A stretch of 12,588 nucleotides of DNA from CAVOBC01 sp963693635 (GTDB lineage Bacteria; Pseudomonadota; Gammaproteobacteria; Pseudomonadales; Azotimanducaceae). Positions 6,661 to 12,588 of the stretch are shown piece after piece. The position numbers were made by a program, and so were the translations under genes. The stretch spans positions 1-12,588 of the forward strand of contig CAVOBC010000116.1 of NCBI GenBank assembly GCA_963693635.1. The letters are read 5' to 3'. The notes beneath the pieces were generated by a model, which saw nothing but the letters and a program-made list of their open reading frames with translations, made no database searches and was not told the DNA's origin. The stretch's first letter is position 1, and each line of letters begins with the position of its first letter.

Positions 6661-7551
6661 TTAATCAGCGTCACCCGAATCTGCATCCTTGCCAGAATCC
6701 TGTGCATTATCGGCACCGCTGCTGCCACGGTCGGCGTCCTGATGAATTGCATAGTTCTCTAGCGCCCGCTGGACCATCGGGCGGCGTTTGCCGGCCCGTT
6801 CAAGGGCGAAGTCGGGATCGGTTTCGCCCGTCGCCGAAAGCACGTGCATGACGTGAGCGGCGTTGATGTGCGCGGAGAAGCCCTGATCATCCTGCGCCTG
6901 GTTGACGGCGAGTTTGATCATCTGCAACTGGAACGGATCGTTGGTCGCAATGCGGCGGGCGTAGCTGACGGCCTCATCCATGATCTGGTCCGCCGGGTAG
7001 ACGCGGTTGACGAGTTGCAGGTCGAGTGCCTCCTTGCCGTTGATGAACCGGCTTTCAAACAGGAGTTCCTTCGCCTTGCGGGGGTGCATGTCCCACGGTA
7101 TCGAGAACCACTGAAAGTTGCTGCCGAGAAACATCGCGTCCGGAGCCGCGAAGATAAGGTCCATCGCTGATGCGATCATCCAGCCGCCGAAGATGCAATA
7201 ACCCTGCACCACGGCGATGGTTGGCTTCGGCAGGTTGCGCCAGCGCATCTGGAAGTCAACGAACAGATGCCGTGAGCGGGCGTAGCGACCGCGGGTACCC
7301 GCCTGGTAGGGCCTCTCGCTGGCATCGGCCCGCTCATCCGCCGAGCCGAGGTCGTGACCGGCGGAGAAGTGCTCACCCGCGCCAGAGAGGATGATGACGC
7401 CGACACTATCGTCTTCTGCTGCGAGGGTGAAAGCCGCATCCATCTCTTCGAGCAGGACGCGGCTCTGGGCGTTTCTTACCTCCGGCCGGTCCAGGATTAC
7501 GTGTGCAATGTGATCATCGATTTCGTAACGGATTGCACGGAAGTCTGGCAC
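6661..7551 (-). CDS. Crotonase-fold (enoyl-CoA hydratase/isomerase family) protein lacking the canonical glutamates
   Basis: This 296-residue protein has the crotonase fold, whose members bind acyl-CoA thioesters and stabilise an enolate with two backbone amides. The first oxyanion element is GEHFSAGHDLGS (59-70) and the second is QGYCIFGGWMIASAMD (116-131). The two catalytic glutamates of classical hydratases appear absent by eye alignment: Met125 sits at the Glu144 position and Asn145 (in FLGSNFQWF) at the Glu164 position. It may catalyse a different crotonase reaction, so enoyl-CoA hydratase should not be taken as its proven activity. The last 25 residues are an acidic, Gly/Ser/Asp-rich tail that is probably disordered. 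The start is GTG at 7551; no strong ribosome site is seen. It lies 12 bases after the ilvC stop and is probably co-transcribed with ilvC and metX. Confidence 0.87.
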   Translation of the reverse strand: MPDFRAIRYEIDDHIAHVILDRPEVRNAQSRVLLEEMDAAFTLAAEDDSVGVIILSGAGEHFSAGHDLGSADERADASERPYQAGTRGRYARSRHLFVDFQMRWRNLPKPTIAVVQGYCIFGGWMIASAMDLIFAAPDAMFLGSNFQWFSIPWDMHPRKAKELLFESRFINGKEALDLQLVNRVYPADQIMDEAVSYARRIATNDPFQLQMIKLAVNQAQDDQGFSAHINAAHVMHVLSATGETDPDFALERAGKRRPMVQRALENYAIHQDADRGSSGADNAQDSGKDADSGDAD

Positions 7552-7563
7552 CTGAGATTCGGC

Positions 7564-9042
7564 CTATGACAGTGAAATGTCGACTGAGGGGCGCATCTCG
7601 CCCACGACTTTGAGGACATTGTGGATCGGATGGTCACGGAATGATTCCATGAGTTCCCAATTCATCGGGGCATTGCCATCGAGGGCTGTGAACGCCTGTT
7701 GCCTGAGGATGTAGTCAAAGCGGGGTGCCCATTTGCGGGCACCCAGACGCGCTGTGGTCGAGCAGTTGTCGATCATGTAGGAGACGCCCTTGAAGTGCAT
7801 GTATGGATTCAGGGAATCCACGCACTCGATGACCGACTCGTTAACAATCTCCGAGTACGGATGACCCGCTTCCAGGAGGACGTCGATTTGCGCCATCATG
7901 GTTGCACAATAGACACCCGCAGTGACTGGATTGGTCGGGATGTCCGCTTCGTTGCGGCGGGCACGTACGCCCTCGCCAACCACCCACATTTCTGTGCGGT
8001 CGATCTCGCCCATCGGAAATCGATCGAAACGATTGCTTGCGTTGACGACGCTGCGGATCTCGTTGCCGCAGCGCACGTCGTCGTATATCTCGTGAAGGAC
8101 GTCCTTGGCCGGCGAATAGGAGGCGACGTAGGCAGCTTCAAAGCGGGCTTTGTCGTCGCCGCCGAAGGCCTCGTAGACTGCCAGAATCCCCTCGTGAGAG
8201 ATAATCCGCGAGATGGGACCCGTGATCGACTCGGCCGTCTGGTTGAAGGCCTCGTCGTCCGACATGCCTTCAGCCTTGAAGCGGATGTAGAGGGCCTCGA
8301 CGATGCCGTGAACAGCGCCCAGAAGAATGCCGCGCTCGCCGAATATGTCGGAGCGGTATTCCGATTCAAGCGTGGTCTGGAAGGTATAGGGAGAGCCGAG
8401 CGCAATCGCCCATGCGAGCGCATAGTCAGTCGCCTTGCCGTTGACGTCCTGATGCACGGCGAAGCTGGAATTGATGCCGGCGCCGTTGACCTCTTCGCCC
8501 TGGACGTACAACCGGCGTACCGACGGGCCCATGCCCTTGGGACAGACAGCGATGACGTTGATGTGGTCAGGGAACGTCTCGTTCACGCTCGTCAGGTGGC
8601 CGAGGAGGAAGCCGTGAGACAAACCGAGCGTCGCGCCCGGTGCCATCGCCTCGAACATCTGGGGGTAGAGCTGCGTCTGCGCGGCGTCGGAGATCAGCAG
8701 CAGCACGATCTCGGACTCCGCGACAACGTCCATCATGTCGCCGAGTGTGCCGTTTTCCTCGGTGAAGCCGGCGGCGCGTGCTTCGTCTGCTGATCCGGAA
8801 CCGGCGCGCAGACCAATTTTGACGCGTGTGCTGCTGCCCTTGAGCGTGTCACGCAGATTCTGTGCCTGGGCCGGGCCCTGCGATCCCCAGCCGATAACGC
8901 CGATCTGGGAGACGTCGGCGAACACTTTGTGCACGAGTGGAAAGAGGTCTCTGCCGCCTTTGATCACCGACTCTTTGCCATCGGCAACGTTGATGATGTC
9001 CTTGGCGAAGATTTCGCTGTCGAAGTCGAGAGACATGACCAT
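7564..9042 (-). CDS. ilvC: Ketol-acid reductoisomerase, long plant-like class II form
   Basis: This 492-residue enzyme converts acetolactate or acetohydroxybutyrate, with NADPH and Mg2+, to the dihydroxy acids of the valine, leucine and isoleucine pathway. The dinucleotide-binding motif is GWGSQGPAQAQNLRD (51-65). SHGFLLGH (142-149) and CPKGMGPSVRRLY (167-179) follow. The metal ligands are D232 and E236 in SDIFGERG and E402/E406 in NESVIECVDSLNP (401-413). The length and many stretches match the plant chloroplast enzyme more closely than E. coli IlvC, for example GGRDLFPL near the N-terminus, DNCSTTARLGARKWAPRFDY, and the C-terminal RPSVDIS. The frame stays open far upstream to about 9927, but homology begins at MVMSLDF. 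The ATG at 9040-9042 has GGAG six bases before it, whereas the ATG at 9034-9036 is less well spaced. It heads the operon. Confidence 0.96.
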   Translation of the reverse strand: MVMSLDFDSEIFAKDIINVADGKESVIKGGRDLFPLVHKVFADVSQIGVIGWGSQGPAQAQNLRDTLKGSSTRVKIGLRAGSGSADEARAAGFTEENGTLGDMMDVVAESEIVLLLISDAAQTQLYPQMFEAMAPGATLGLSHGFLLGHLTSVNETFPDHINVIAVCPKGMGPSVRRLYVQGEEVNGAGINSSFAVHQDVNGKATDYALAWAIALGSPYTFQTTLESEYRSDIFGERGILLGAVHGIVEALYIRFKAEGMSDDEAFNQTAESITGPISRIISHEGILAVYEAFGGDDKARFEAAYVASYSPAKDVLHEIYDDVRCGNEIRSVVNASNRFDRFPMGEIDRTEMWVVGEGVRARRNEADIPTNPVTAGVYCATMMAQIDVLLEAGHPYSEIVNESVIECVDSLNPYMHFKGVSYMIDNCSTTARLGARKWAPRFDYILRQQAFTALDGNAPMNWELMESFRDHPIHNVLKVVGEMRPSVDISLS

Positions 9043-9072
9043 GGGGGGCTCCGGGGCGTCGAAAAGGCCTGC

Positions 9073-9102
9073 TTTATACAGGGGCCGGGGTCCTGGTGTA
9101 AA
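9073..9102 (-). promoter_or_regulatory. Sigma70-like promoter for the ilvC operon
   Basis: Read on the minus strand, TTTACA (9097-9102) and TATAAA (9073-9078) each match the sigma70 consensus at five of six positions. They are separated by an 18-base spacer. Transcription would start near 9066 and give a leader of about 25 bases before the ilvC ATG at 9042, with room for only a ribosome site and no attenuator. Confidence 0.65.
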
Positions 9103-9113
9103 GCTGCGGCCCC
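9081..9113. promoter_or_regulatory. Inverted repeat overlapping the ilvC promoter, possible operator
   Basis: GGGGCCG (9081-9087) and CGGCCCC (9107-9113) are exact inverted repeats. One arm lies between the -10 and -35 elements and the other just upstream of the -35, so the dyad straddles the -35 hexamer. It could be a repressor or activator site. Because it lies upstream of the predicted transcript start, it cannot be an RNA hairpin from that promoter. Chance occurrence in GC-rich DNA is possible. Confidence 0.35.
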
Positions 9114-9405
9114 CAAGCCGGAGGGATGTACCCAAAGGTGCGGTGGTAGGGCCTGGGTCCCCGTGTGTGACCCACGAAGGAGGGTCGCCGATTGCGGGTG
9201 CGCCTGCGCGTGGGGTAAGGTCATGCAGTGGGTCGGGAAGCGGGCTCCGGCAGAGATTACCCGGTGACGGCTTTCGGCTACCTCGGTGCCCGGGCCCTGG
9301 AATCGATGCAAGAGTGAAGTGGTCCGGGCAGTGTCGGGGGTCAACAGTGTCAGCTCGCGCCGGTGCCAGTGCCAGTGCGCAATCAAGAGGATGGAGACCA
9401 GCGAT

Positions 9406-9888
9406 ATGACGGACGTGATACTGAACCCCATCTATTGGTTGGTCCTTGGCCTCATCATCATGGCCTCGGAACTGATCATCCCGGGCGGCGTTGTCATCTT
9501 TCTCGGACTGGCCGGTGTGATCGTAGCCGGCGCGCTCTTTTTCGGGGTTGTCACGACCTGGGCGAATACGCTCATTCTTTGGTTTGTGACCTCTCTGACG
9601 CTTCTGATTGTCCTGCGAACGCTCGTCAGTCGCTTTGCGGGCGGCGACACCAGTCGCAGCAACACAAACGATGTACTGGACGATGTCGGTGAAATCGTGG
9701 CAGTTGTGGAAGTGGTTGGCCCGGGCGAGACGGCGGGCCGGGTAAGCTTCCGAGGCAGCACGTGGTCTGCCGTTGGCGACGGGTCCGAGATTCCGGCGGG
9801 TGCCCGTGCCCGTGTCATCGCACGGGACAACATCAGCCTTGTTGTGGAGACGATCGACCCGGACGGCGATCGGCCTCCCACCGAATAG
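9406..9888 (+). CDS. NfeD-like short membrane protein
   Basis: This 160-residue inner-membrane protein resembles the short NfeD family (E. coli YbbJ type), which partners SPFH proteins such as QmcA in membrane microdomains. Hydrophobic helices cover about residues 9-22, 27-50 and 54-71, with SELIIPGG between the first two. After the linker (75-95) comes a soluble OB-fold-like domain: DDVGEIVAVVEVVGPGETAGRV, then RGSTWSAVGDGSEIPAGARARVIA and the final strand SLVVETI, matching the usual W-x-A and G-x-x-V-x-V pattern. The ClpP-like protease domain of long NfeD proteins is absent. The chosen ATG at 9406 has GGAG nine bases upstream; the ATG at 9391 abuts AGAGG with no spacer and is less likely. 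Two SPFH genes follow on the same strand. Confidence 0.85.
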   Translation: MTDVILNPIYWLVLGLIIMASELIIPGGVVIFLGLAGVIVAGALFFGVVTTWANTLILWFVTSLTLLIVLRTLVSRFAGGDTSRSNTNDVLDDVGEIVAVVEVVGPGETAGRVSFRGSTWSAVGDGSEIPAGARARVIARDNISLVVETIDPDGDRPPTE

Positions 9889-10189
9889 TCGGCCCTTGGA
9901 CCCTCTGAAGTCCGGCCCGGACATCACGCGGCGGTCGGTGTTAACGAGGGTGTTTTCTGTAACATCGGTCTTTCGAGTTGCAGGTGTCTTGATTCTGGGC
10001 GCGCTGCACCTTAACTCTCGACCGGAACGCGTTTAGCCTCAACGCCAGCTTGATCACTTGACCATTTCACCCCTTATCAATAGACCCTTTATCATTTCAC
10101 CCTTTATCAATTCACCCTAACCATAAGCCCCGATGTTCAGCCTTGAATTCTCAATCAATCATGACTTTTAACCGTAATGTGGAGCATCG
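9889..10189. other. Intergenic region between nfeD-like and SPFH genes
   Basis: These 301 bases contain a short perfect palindrome (GTCCGG-C-CCGGAC, 9910-9922) just after the nfeD-like stop, the AT-richer 15-bp tandem repeat listed separately, and a weak promoter-like TTGAAT (10143-10148) with TTTTAA (10166-10171) at 17-base spacing. No coding sequence is supported. The length suggests the SPFH pair has its own promoter although it shares a functional block with the nfeD-like gene. Confidence 0.45.
10063..10122. repeat. 15-bp tandem repeat, four copies, upstream of SPFH genes
   Basis: Four contiguous 15-base units occur at 10063-10077, 10078-10092, 10093-10107 and 10108-10122. The type copy is CATTTCACCCTTTAT. 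Units 1 and 3 begin CATTTCACCC, while units 2 and 4 begin CAAT and keep ACCC, so the array may be a doubled 30-base unit. It is clearly less GC-rich than the genes around it and ends 67 bases before the first SPFH start. It could hold repeated protein-binding sites or be a slippage product. Confidence 0.8.
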
Positions 10190-11107
10190 ATGGTCTATTT
10201 CACCGTTTTCCTGATGTTGGTCGGAATCGTTGTCTACAAGCTGATTCTGGTCGTGCCGATGCGTCAGGCCTGTGTCGTCGAGCGGCTGGGCAAATTCCGG
10301 CAGGTGCTGGTGCCGGGCATGCACTTTCTTATTCCCTTCGTCGATCGCGTTGCCTACCGGCACGAGACCCGGGAGCAGGTGTTCAACATTCCGCACCAAA
10401 GCTGCATATCACGTGACAACACGCAGATCTCGGTCGACGGCTTGTTGTACATAAAGGTGATGGACGGCGAGAAGGCGAGTTACGGCATTGAGGATTACCG
10501 TGTCGCGGCGGTCAATCTGGCGCAGACCACGGTTAGATCCGAAGTCGGCAAGCTGTCACTGAGCCAGACCTTCTCTGAACGCGAGGCGTTGAACGAGATC
10601 ATCGTGCGCGAGATCGACCACGCATCTGAACCGTGGGGGATAAAGGTACTGCGGTATGAGGTGATGAATATCACGCCGTCGCAAAATGTGATCGCTACCC
10701 TTGAAAAACAGATGGAAGCGGAGCGGCAAAAGCGGGCGGAGATCACCCGCGCCAACGCAGAGCGGGACTCGACCATCAATCTGTCCCAAGGGGAGCGCCA
10801 GGAGGCAATCAATCTGTCTGAGGGCGAGCGGCAGCGAAGGATCAACGAAGCGCGCGGCCGTGCCCAGGAGATATCGATTCTCGCGAATGCCACGGCGGAA
10901 GGCATGCGGGCGATTGCCCTGGCTGTGAGTCAGCCCGGCGGGGATGAGTCCCTGCAACTGCGGTTGGTCGAGACTTTCCTGAAGGAGATCGAGGTCATCT
11001 TGCGGGAAGCCGACATTGCGCTCGTGCCTGAGCGACTCGCGCAGGTTGAGGGGATGTTTGAAGGCATCGACCGCGTGGCAACATCAATTCAGGGGATCCG
11101 GAAATGA
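10190..11107 (+). CDS. SPFH/Band 7 (stomatin, QmcA-like) membrane protein 1
   Basis: This 305-residue protein belongs to the SPFH family of membrane-anchored scaffold proteins that oligomerise and organise membrane microdomains or regulate membrane proteases. Residues 2-22 are a hydrophobic N-terminal anchor. The Band 7 domain follows, with VERLGKFRQVLVPGMHFLIP (30-49), the segment around SRDNTQISVDG (74-84), and WGIKVLRYEVMNITPS (149-164). A charged coiled-coil region from about 172 to 230 contains four 11-residue units (187-230) patterned like LSEGERQRRIN. The C-terminal part is short and has no extra domain. GTGGAG precedes the ATG by five bases. Its stop codon overlaps the start of the second SPFH gene (ATGA at 11104-11107), so the two are translationally coupled. 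The nfeD-like gene upstream supports a membrane complex role. Confidence 0.92.
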   Translation: MVYFTVFLMLVGIVVYKLILVVPMRQACVVERLGKFRQVLVPGMHFLIPFVDRVAYRHETREQVFNIPHQSCISRDNTQISVDGLLYIKVMDGEKASYGIEDYRVAAVNLAQTTVRSEVGKLSLSQTFSEREALNEIIVREIDHASEPWGIKVLRYEVMNITPSQNVIATLEKQMEAERQKRAEITRANAERDSTINLSQGERQEAINLSEGERQRRINEARGRAQEISILANATAEGMRAIALAVSQPGGDESLQLRLVETFLKEIEVILREADIALVPERLAQVEGMFEGIDRVATSIQGIRK

Positions 11108-12042
11108 TCGACATAATTGACATTGGGCTGGTTGTAGTCTGGGGCGGGCTCTTTCTGTTCCTGGTCGTCCGGTTTTTCCAGTCTATTCGACTCGTGTCTA
11201 CCCAAACGGCGCACATCGTCGAGCGCCTCGGGCGTTACCACGAGACACTGGAAGCCGGGTTTCACGCGCTGATTCCGTTCGTCGACAAAGTAACCTTCAT
11301 GCAGGATCTGCGCGAAGAGAGCATCGACGTCCCACCTCAGGAGTGCTTCTCCATGGATGAGGTCAACGTGATCGTGGACGGCGTGATCTACATCTCCGTC
11401 ATCGATCCGGTGAAAGCGAGTTATGGGGTGACTGACTACCGCTACGCCGCGGTGCAGCTCGCGCAGACAACTACCCGGTCGGTCATTGGCCAACTTGATC
11501 TCGACAAGACGTTCGAGGAGAGAGACCTGATCAGCGCACGCGTGGTTGAAGTGCTGGACGCTGCAGGCAGCACCTGGGGCATTCGGGTCCACCGCTATGA
11601 GATCAAGAACATCAGTCCGCCGCGAACGGTGCAGGATGCGATGGAAATGCAGGTCAACGCCGAGCGTGATCGGCGGGCACTGCTCGCGCGCAGCGAGGGC
11701 GACAAACAGGGACGGATCAATCGCTCCGAGGGGACCAAAACCGAAGCAATCAACCGCTCGGAGGGCGAGGCGCAGCGGCGCATCAACGAGGCCGAAGGGC
11801 GGGGCGAGGAGATCCTTGCGATCGCGAACGCAACCGCAGATTCAATCAGCAAGATCGCGTCGGTCGTTATCGAGCCGGGCGGCAAGGAGGCGATGCGGCT
11901 GCAGATGGGCGAGCAGTTGCTGCGGTCCCTCTCTGGACTGAAAGACAAAAAGATTGTGTTGCCCGGGGACCTTCTGGATCTTGAAGGTTGGCTGTCAAAG
12001 ATTGACTCTCGGCCCACGCTGGGACCCTCGTCGGACCGCTGA
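11104..12042 (+). CDS. SPFH/Band 7 (stomatin, QmcA-like) membrane protein 2
   Basis: This 312-residue paralog of the preceding protein has the same layout. A hydrophobic anchor covers about residues 5-23, then the Band 7 domain includes IVERLGRYHETLEAGFHALI (38-57), FSMDEVNVIVDG (82-93), and WGIRVHRYEIKNISPP (158-173). Four 11-residue coiled-coil units follow at 196-239, in the pattern RSEGEAQRRIN. The two proteins align almost throughout, so they probably arose by tandem duplication and may form hetero-oligomers, as stomatin- and prohibitin-type pairs do. The last 40 residues differ more, with a DLEGWLSKIDSRP ending. The start ATG overlaps the previous stop by four bases, so translation is probably coupled. 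No separate strong ribosome site is needed or obvious. Function within the complex is inferred from the family only. Confidence 0.92.
   Translation: MIDIIDIGLVVVWGGLFLFLVVRFFQSIRLVSTQTAHIVERLGRYHETLEAGFHALIPFVDKVTFMQDLREESIDVPPQECFSMDEVNVIVDGVIYISVIDPVKASYGVTDYRYAAVQLAQTTTRSVIGQLDLDKTFEERDLISARVVEVLDAAGSTWGIRVHRYEIKNISPPRTVQDAMEMQVNAERDRRALLARSEGDKQGRINRSEGTKTEAINRSEGEAQRRINEAEGRGEEILAIANATADSISKIASVVIEPGGKEAMRLQMGEQLLRSLSGLKDKKIVLPGDLLDLEGWLSKIDSRPTLGPSSDR
11689..11820 (+). repeat. In-frame 33-bp repeats encoding hendecad coiled coil
   Basis: Four in-frame 33-base units in the second SPFH gene encode RSEGDKQGRIN, RSEGTKTEAIN, RSEGEAQRRIN and EAEGRGEEILA. The matching units in the first SPFH gene lie at 10748-10879. 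Eleven-residue periodicity fits a nearly straight, right-handed coiled coil of the kind seen in SPFH proteins. Confidence 0.8.
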
Positions 12043-12050
12043 TCGCGGCG

Positions 12051-12074
12051 ATAAGGCCAGCGATTCGGCCTTAT
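12051..12074. terminator. Perfect hairpin after SPFH gene 2, lacking a T-run
   Basis: ATAAGGCC (12051-12058) and GGCCTTAT (12067-12074) are exact inverted repeats with an eight-base loop, nine bases after the SPFH stop codon. No T-run follows on either strand, so it is an atypical terminator or an mRNA 3'-end stabiliser. It also lies downstream of the convergent small minus-strand ORF. Confidence 0.5.
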
Positions 12075-12099
12075 GTGCTGAACTCCAGGTGCTGAACTC
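12075..12099. repeat. Short direct repeat GTGCTGAACTC
   Basis: The 11-base sequence GTGCTGAACTC occurs exactly at 12075-12085 and 12089-12099, separated by CAG. It directly follows the hairpin. It is probably a minor local duplication. Confidence 0.6.
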
Positions 12100-12213
12100 T
12101 ATGAGCTCAAAGAGTGCTCCCGTGCACTTCTCTCGTCGTTCAGAGTCGCTGGCCGCAGCTATCGCGCAACGGCGTGGCTCTGCTGGTGCTAACGTCCGCC
12201 CATTGCAGCGCAA

Positions 12214-12411
12214 TCAGCATTTGTTACGCCCTTTGCGGCGGCGCTTTTTCTTCTTCGCCTGTTTGTCCTTATCCCTCGCCGATTGCTCGCCGAGTCCGAC
12301 GGCTGTGAAGCGTGCCTTCAGGGCTTCAAGCTTTGCTTCCTTGCGGCGCAGAACGTGCGGGCGCTTGGCGTCGTCGAAACGAACGAGATCGGCATCGGAT
12401 TCAGTACTCAT
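12214..12411 (-). CDS. Small very basic protein, unrecognised
   Basis: This 65-residue ORF begins at the ATG at 12409-12411 and is preceded four codons upstream by an in-frame stop, so the start is fixed if the gene is real. The N-terminal half, RFDDAKRPHVLRRKEAKLEA (11-30), looks like a genuine amphipathic, charged segment. Residues 49-64 are almost entirely Lys and Arg with a run KKKKRRRK, and the chain ends in Cys. There is no membrane segment or signal peptide. The basic tail suggests nucleic-acid or ribosome binding, which is only inference. No clear Shine-Dalgarno site precedes it. I recall similar small hypothetical proteins in proteobacteria but cannot name a family. The long plus-strand ORF overlapping it has no protein-like features. 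Confidence 0.5.
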   Translation of the reverse strand: MSTESDADLVRFDDAKRPHVLRRKEAKLEALKARFTAVGLGEQSARDKDKQAKKKKRRRKGRNKC

Positions 12412-12519
12412 AGGCAGAGTTTATCAGACCCGCGCCGTTTCTCTTCAAGCTCACCTGGAGTCTGCATTGGTCCACTTGAGCCCCATTGGCGAGCCCGCGT
12501 GCACTCATCAGGATCGCCG

Positions 12520-12588
12520 ATGCGGCGCGATGATACTGGACGCTATTTCCCGGCCCAGATGCCGGCAGGCGAGCGGCCCCGGATGATA
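12520..12588 (+). CDS. Possible start of a gene running off the right edge
   Basis: The ATG at 12520 has AGGA at 12510-12513, six bases upstream, and the frame stays open for 23 codons to the window end (MRRDDTGRYFPAQMPAGE onward). No family can be recognised from so short a piece, and a chance ORF is quite possible. The 100 bases before it hold no clear promoter. Confidence 0.22.
   Translation, partial: MRRDDTGRYFPAQMPAGERPRMI

Larger units (their letters stand above)
9043..9405. other. Divergent intergenic region between ilvC and nfeD-like gene
   Basis: These 363 bases separate the divergent starts. The ilvC-proximal end carries the promoter and dyad described separately. The remainder is GC-rich and keeps several open frames, but none has a family signature or good start context. 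No strong promoter for the plus-strand gene was found; a TTGCGG/TAAGGT pair near 9192-9221 is only a weak match. A short GTGCCA repetition sits at 9364-9377. Confidence 0.4.

Noticed and set aside
5498..9042. The operon considered as a specialised biosynthetic gene cluster.
   Set aside because: There is no synthase, carrier protein, transporter or resistance gene nearby; the genes are explained by primary metabolism.
9081..9113. The GGGGCCG/CGGCCCC dyad read as an ilv attenuator hairpin.
   Set aside because: It overlaps the predicted promoter rather than the transcribed leader, has no T-run, and no leader peptide rich in Ile, Leu or Val codons was found.
9043..9927. A 295-residue N-terminal extension of IlvC in the same open frame, running antisense through the nfeD-like gene.
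   Set aside because: Homology to IlvC begins exactly at MVMSLDF with a ribosome site and promoter just upstream. The extension is Arg/Pro/Asp-rich, overlaps a well-supported gene antisense, and reflects few stops in GC-rich DNA.
10063..10122. The short tandem repeat considered as a CRISPR array.
   Set aside because: The 15-base units are contiguous with no spacers, and there are no cas genes in the window.
11954..12586. A 210-codon plus-strand ORF beginning inside the second SPFH gene.
   Set aside because: It starts in another frame within a real gene, is Arg/Ser-rich, has no ribosome site or motif, and overlaps the more protein-like minus-strand small ORF.
12412..12588. Right-end stretch examined for a tRNA or attachment site.
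   Set aside because: No cloverleaf arms, anticodon loop or CCA end could be recognised, and there is no integrase in the window.

Overview
This is a GC-rich, densely coded bacterial chromosome segment. It most likely comes from a gammaproteobacterium or a close proteobacterial relative. The main clues are a MetX-type acyltransferase of the serine O-succinyltransferase kind known from Xanthomonas, an NfeD/QmcA-like membrane module, and canonical Shine-Dalgarno sites and terminators. This is a judgement from remembered protein families; no search was run. I see no phage, transposon, CRISPR, rRNA or tRNA gene, and most genes are ordinary metabolism.

Layout. (1) Positions 1-1514, plus strand: the 3' part of a PdxA-family dehydrogenase cut by the left edge, then a DUF72 protein. 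(2) 1553-2554, minus strand: a PanE/ApbA-type ketopantoate reductase family protein, convergent with the DUF72 gene. (3) 2555-2936: an intergenic stretch with an imperfect tandem repeat. (4) 2937-5377, plus strand: two consecutive acyl-CoA dehydrogenase-like genes whose FAD and catalytic motifs are split between the two proteins, followed by a perfect bidirectional terminator at 5442-5470. (5) 5498-9042, minus strand: a compact operon transcribed ilvC, then a crotonase-fold gene, then a metX-like acyltransferase, driven by a good sigma70-like promoter at 9073-9102. (6) 9406-12042, plus strand: an NfeD-like membrane protein, a 300-base spacer with a 15-bp tandem repeat, then two paralogous SPFH (stomatin/prohibitin-like) genes with overlapping stop and start codons. 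(7) 12043-12588: a hairpin, a small very basic minus-strand ORF, and a possible start of another gene at the right edge.

How the genes fit together. IlvC makes the branched-chain dihydroxy acid that leads to valine, isoleucine, leucine and, through 2-ketoisovalerate, pantothenate. The PanE-like reductase could act further down the pantothenate branch. The MetX-like enzyme activates serine or homoserine for sulfur amino acid synthesis. The dehydrogenase pair looks like one heteromeric enzyme for an unknown acyl-CoA. The NfeD/SPFH block probably forms a membrane microdomain complex.

The observations most worth follow-up are the split-active-site dehydrogenase pair, the plant-like IlvC, the crotonase without its catalytic glutamates, and the doubled SPFH module. 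I found no evidence for a wholly new system.
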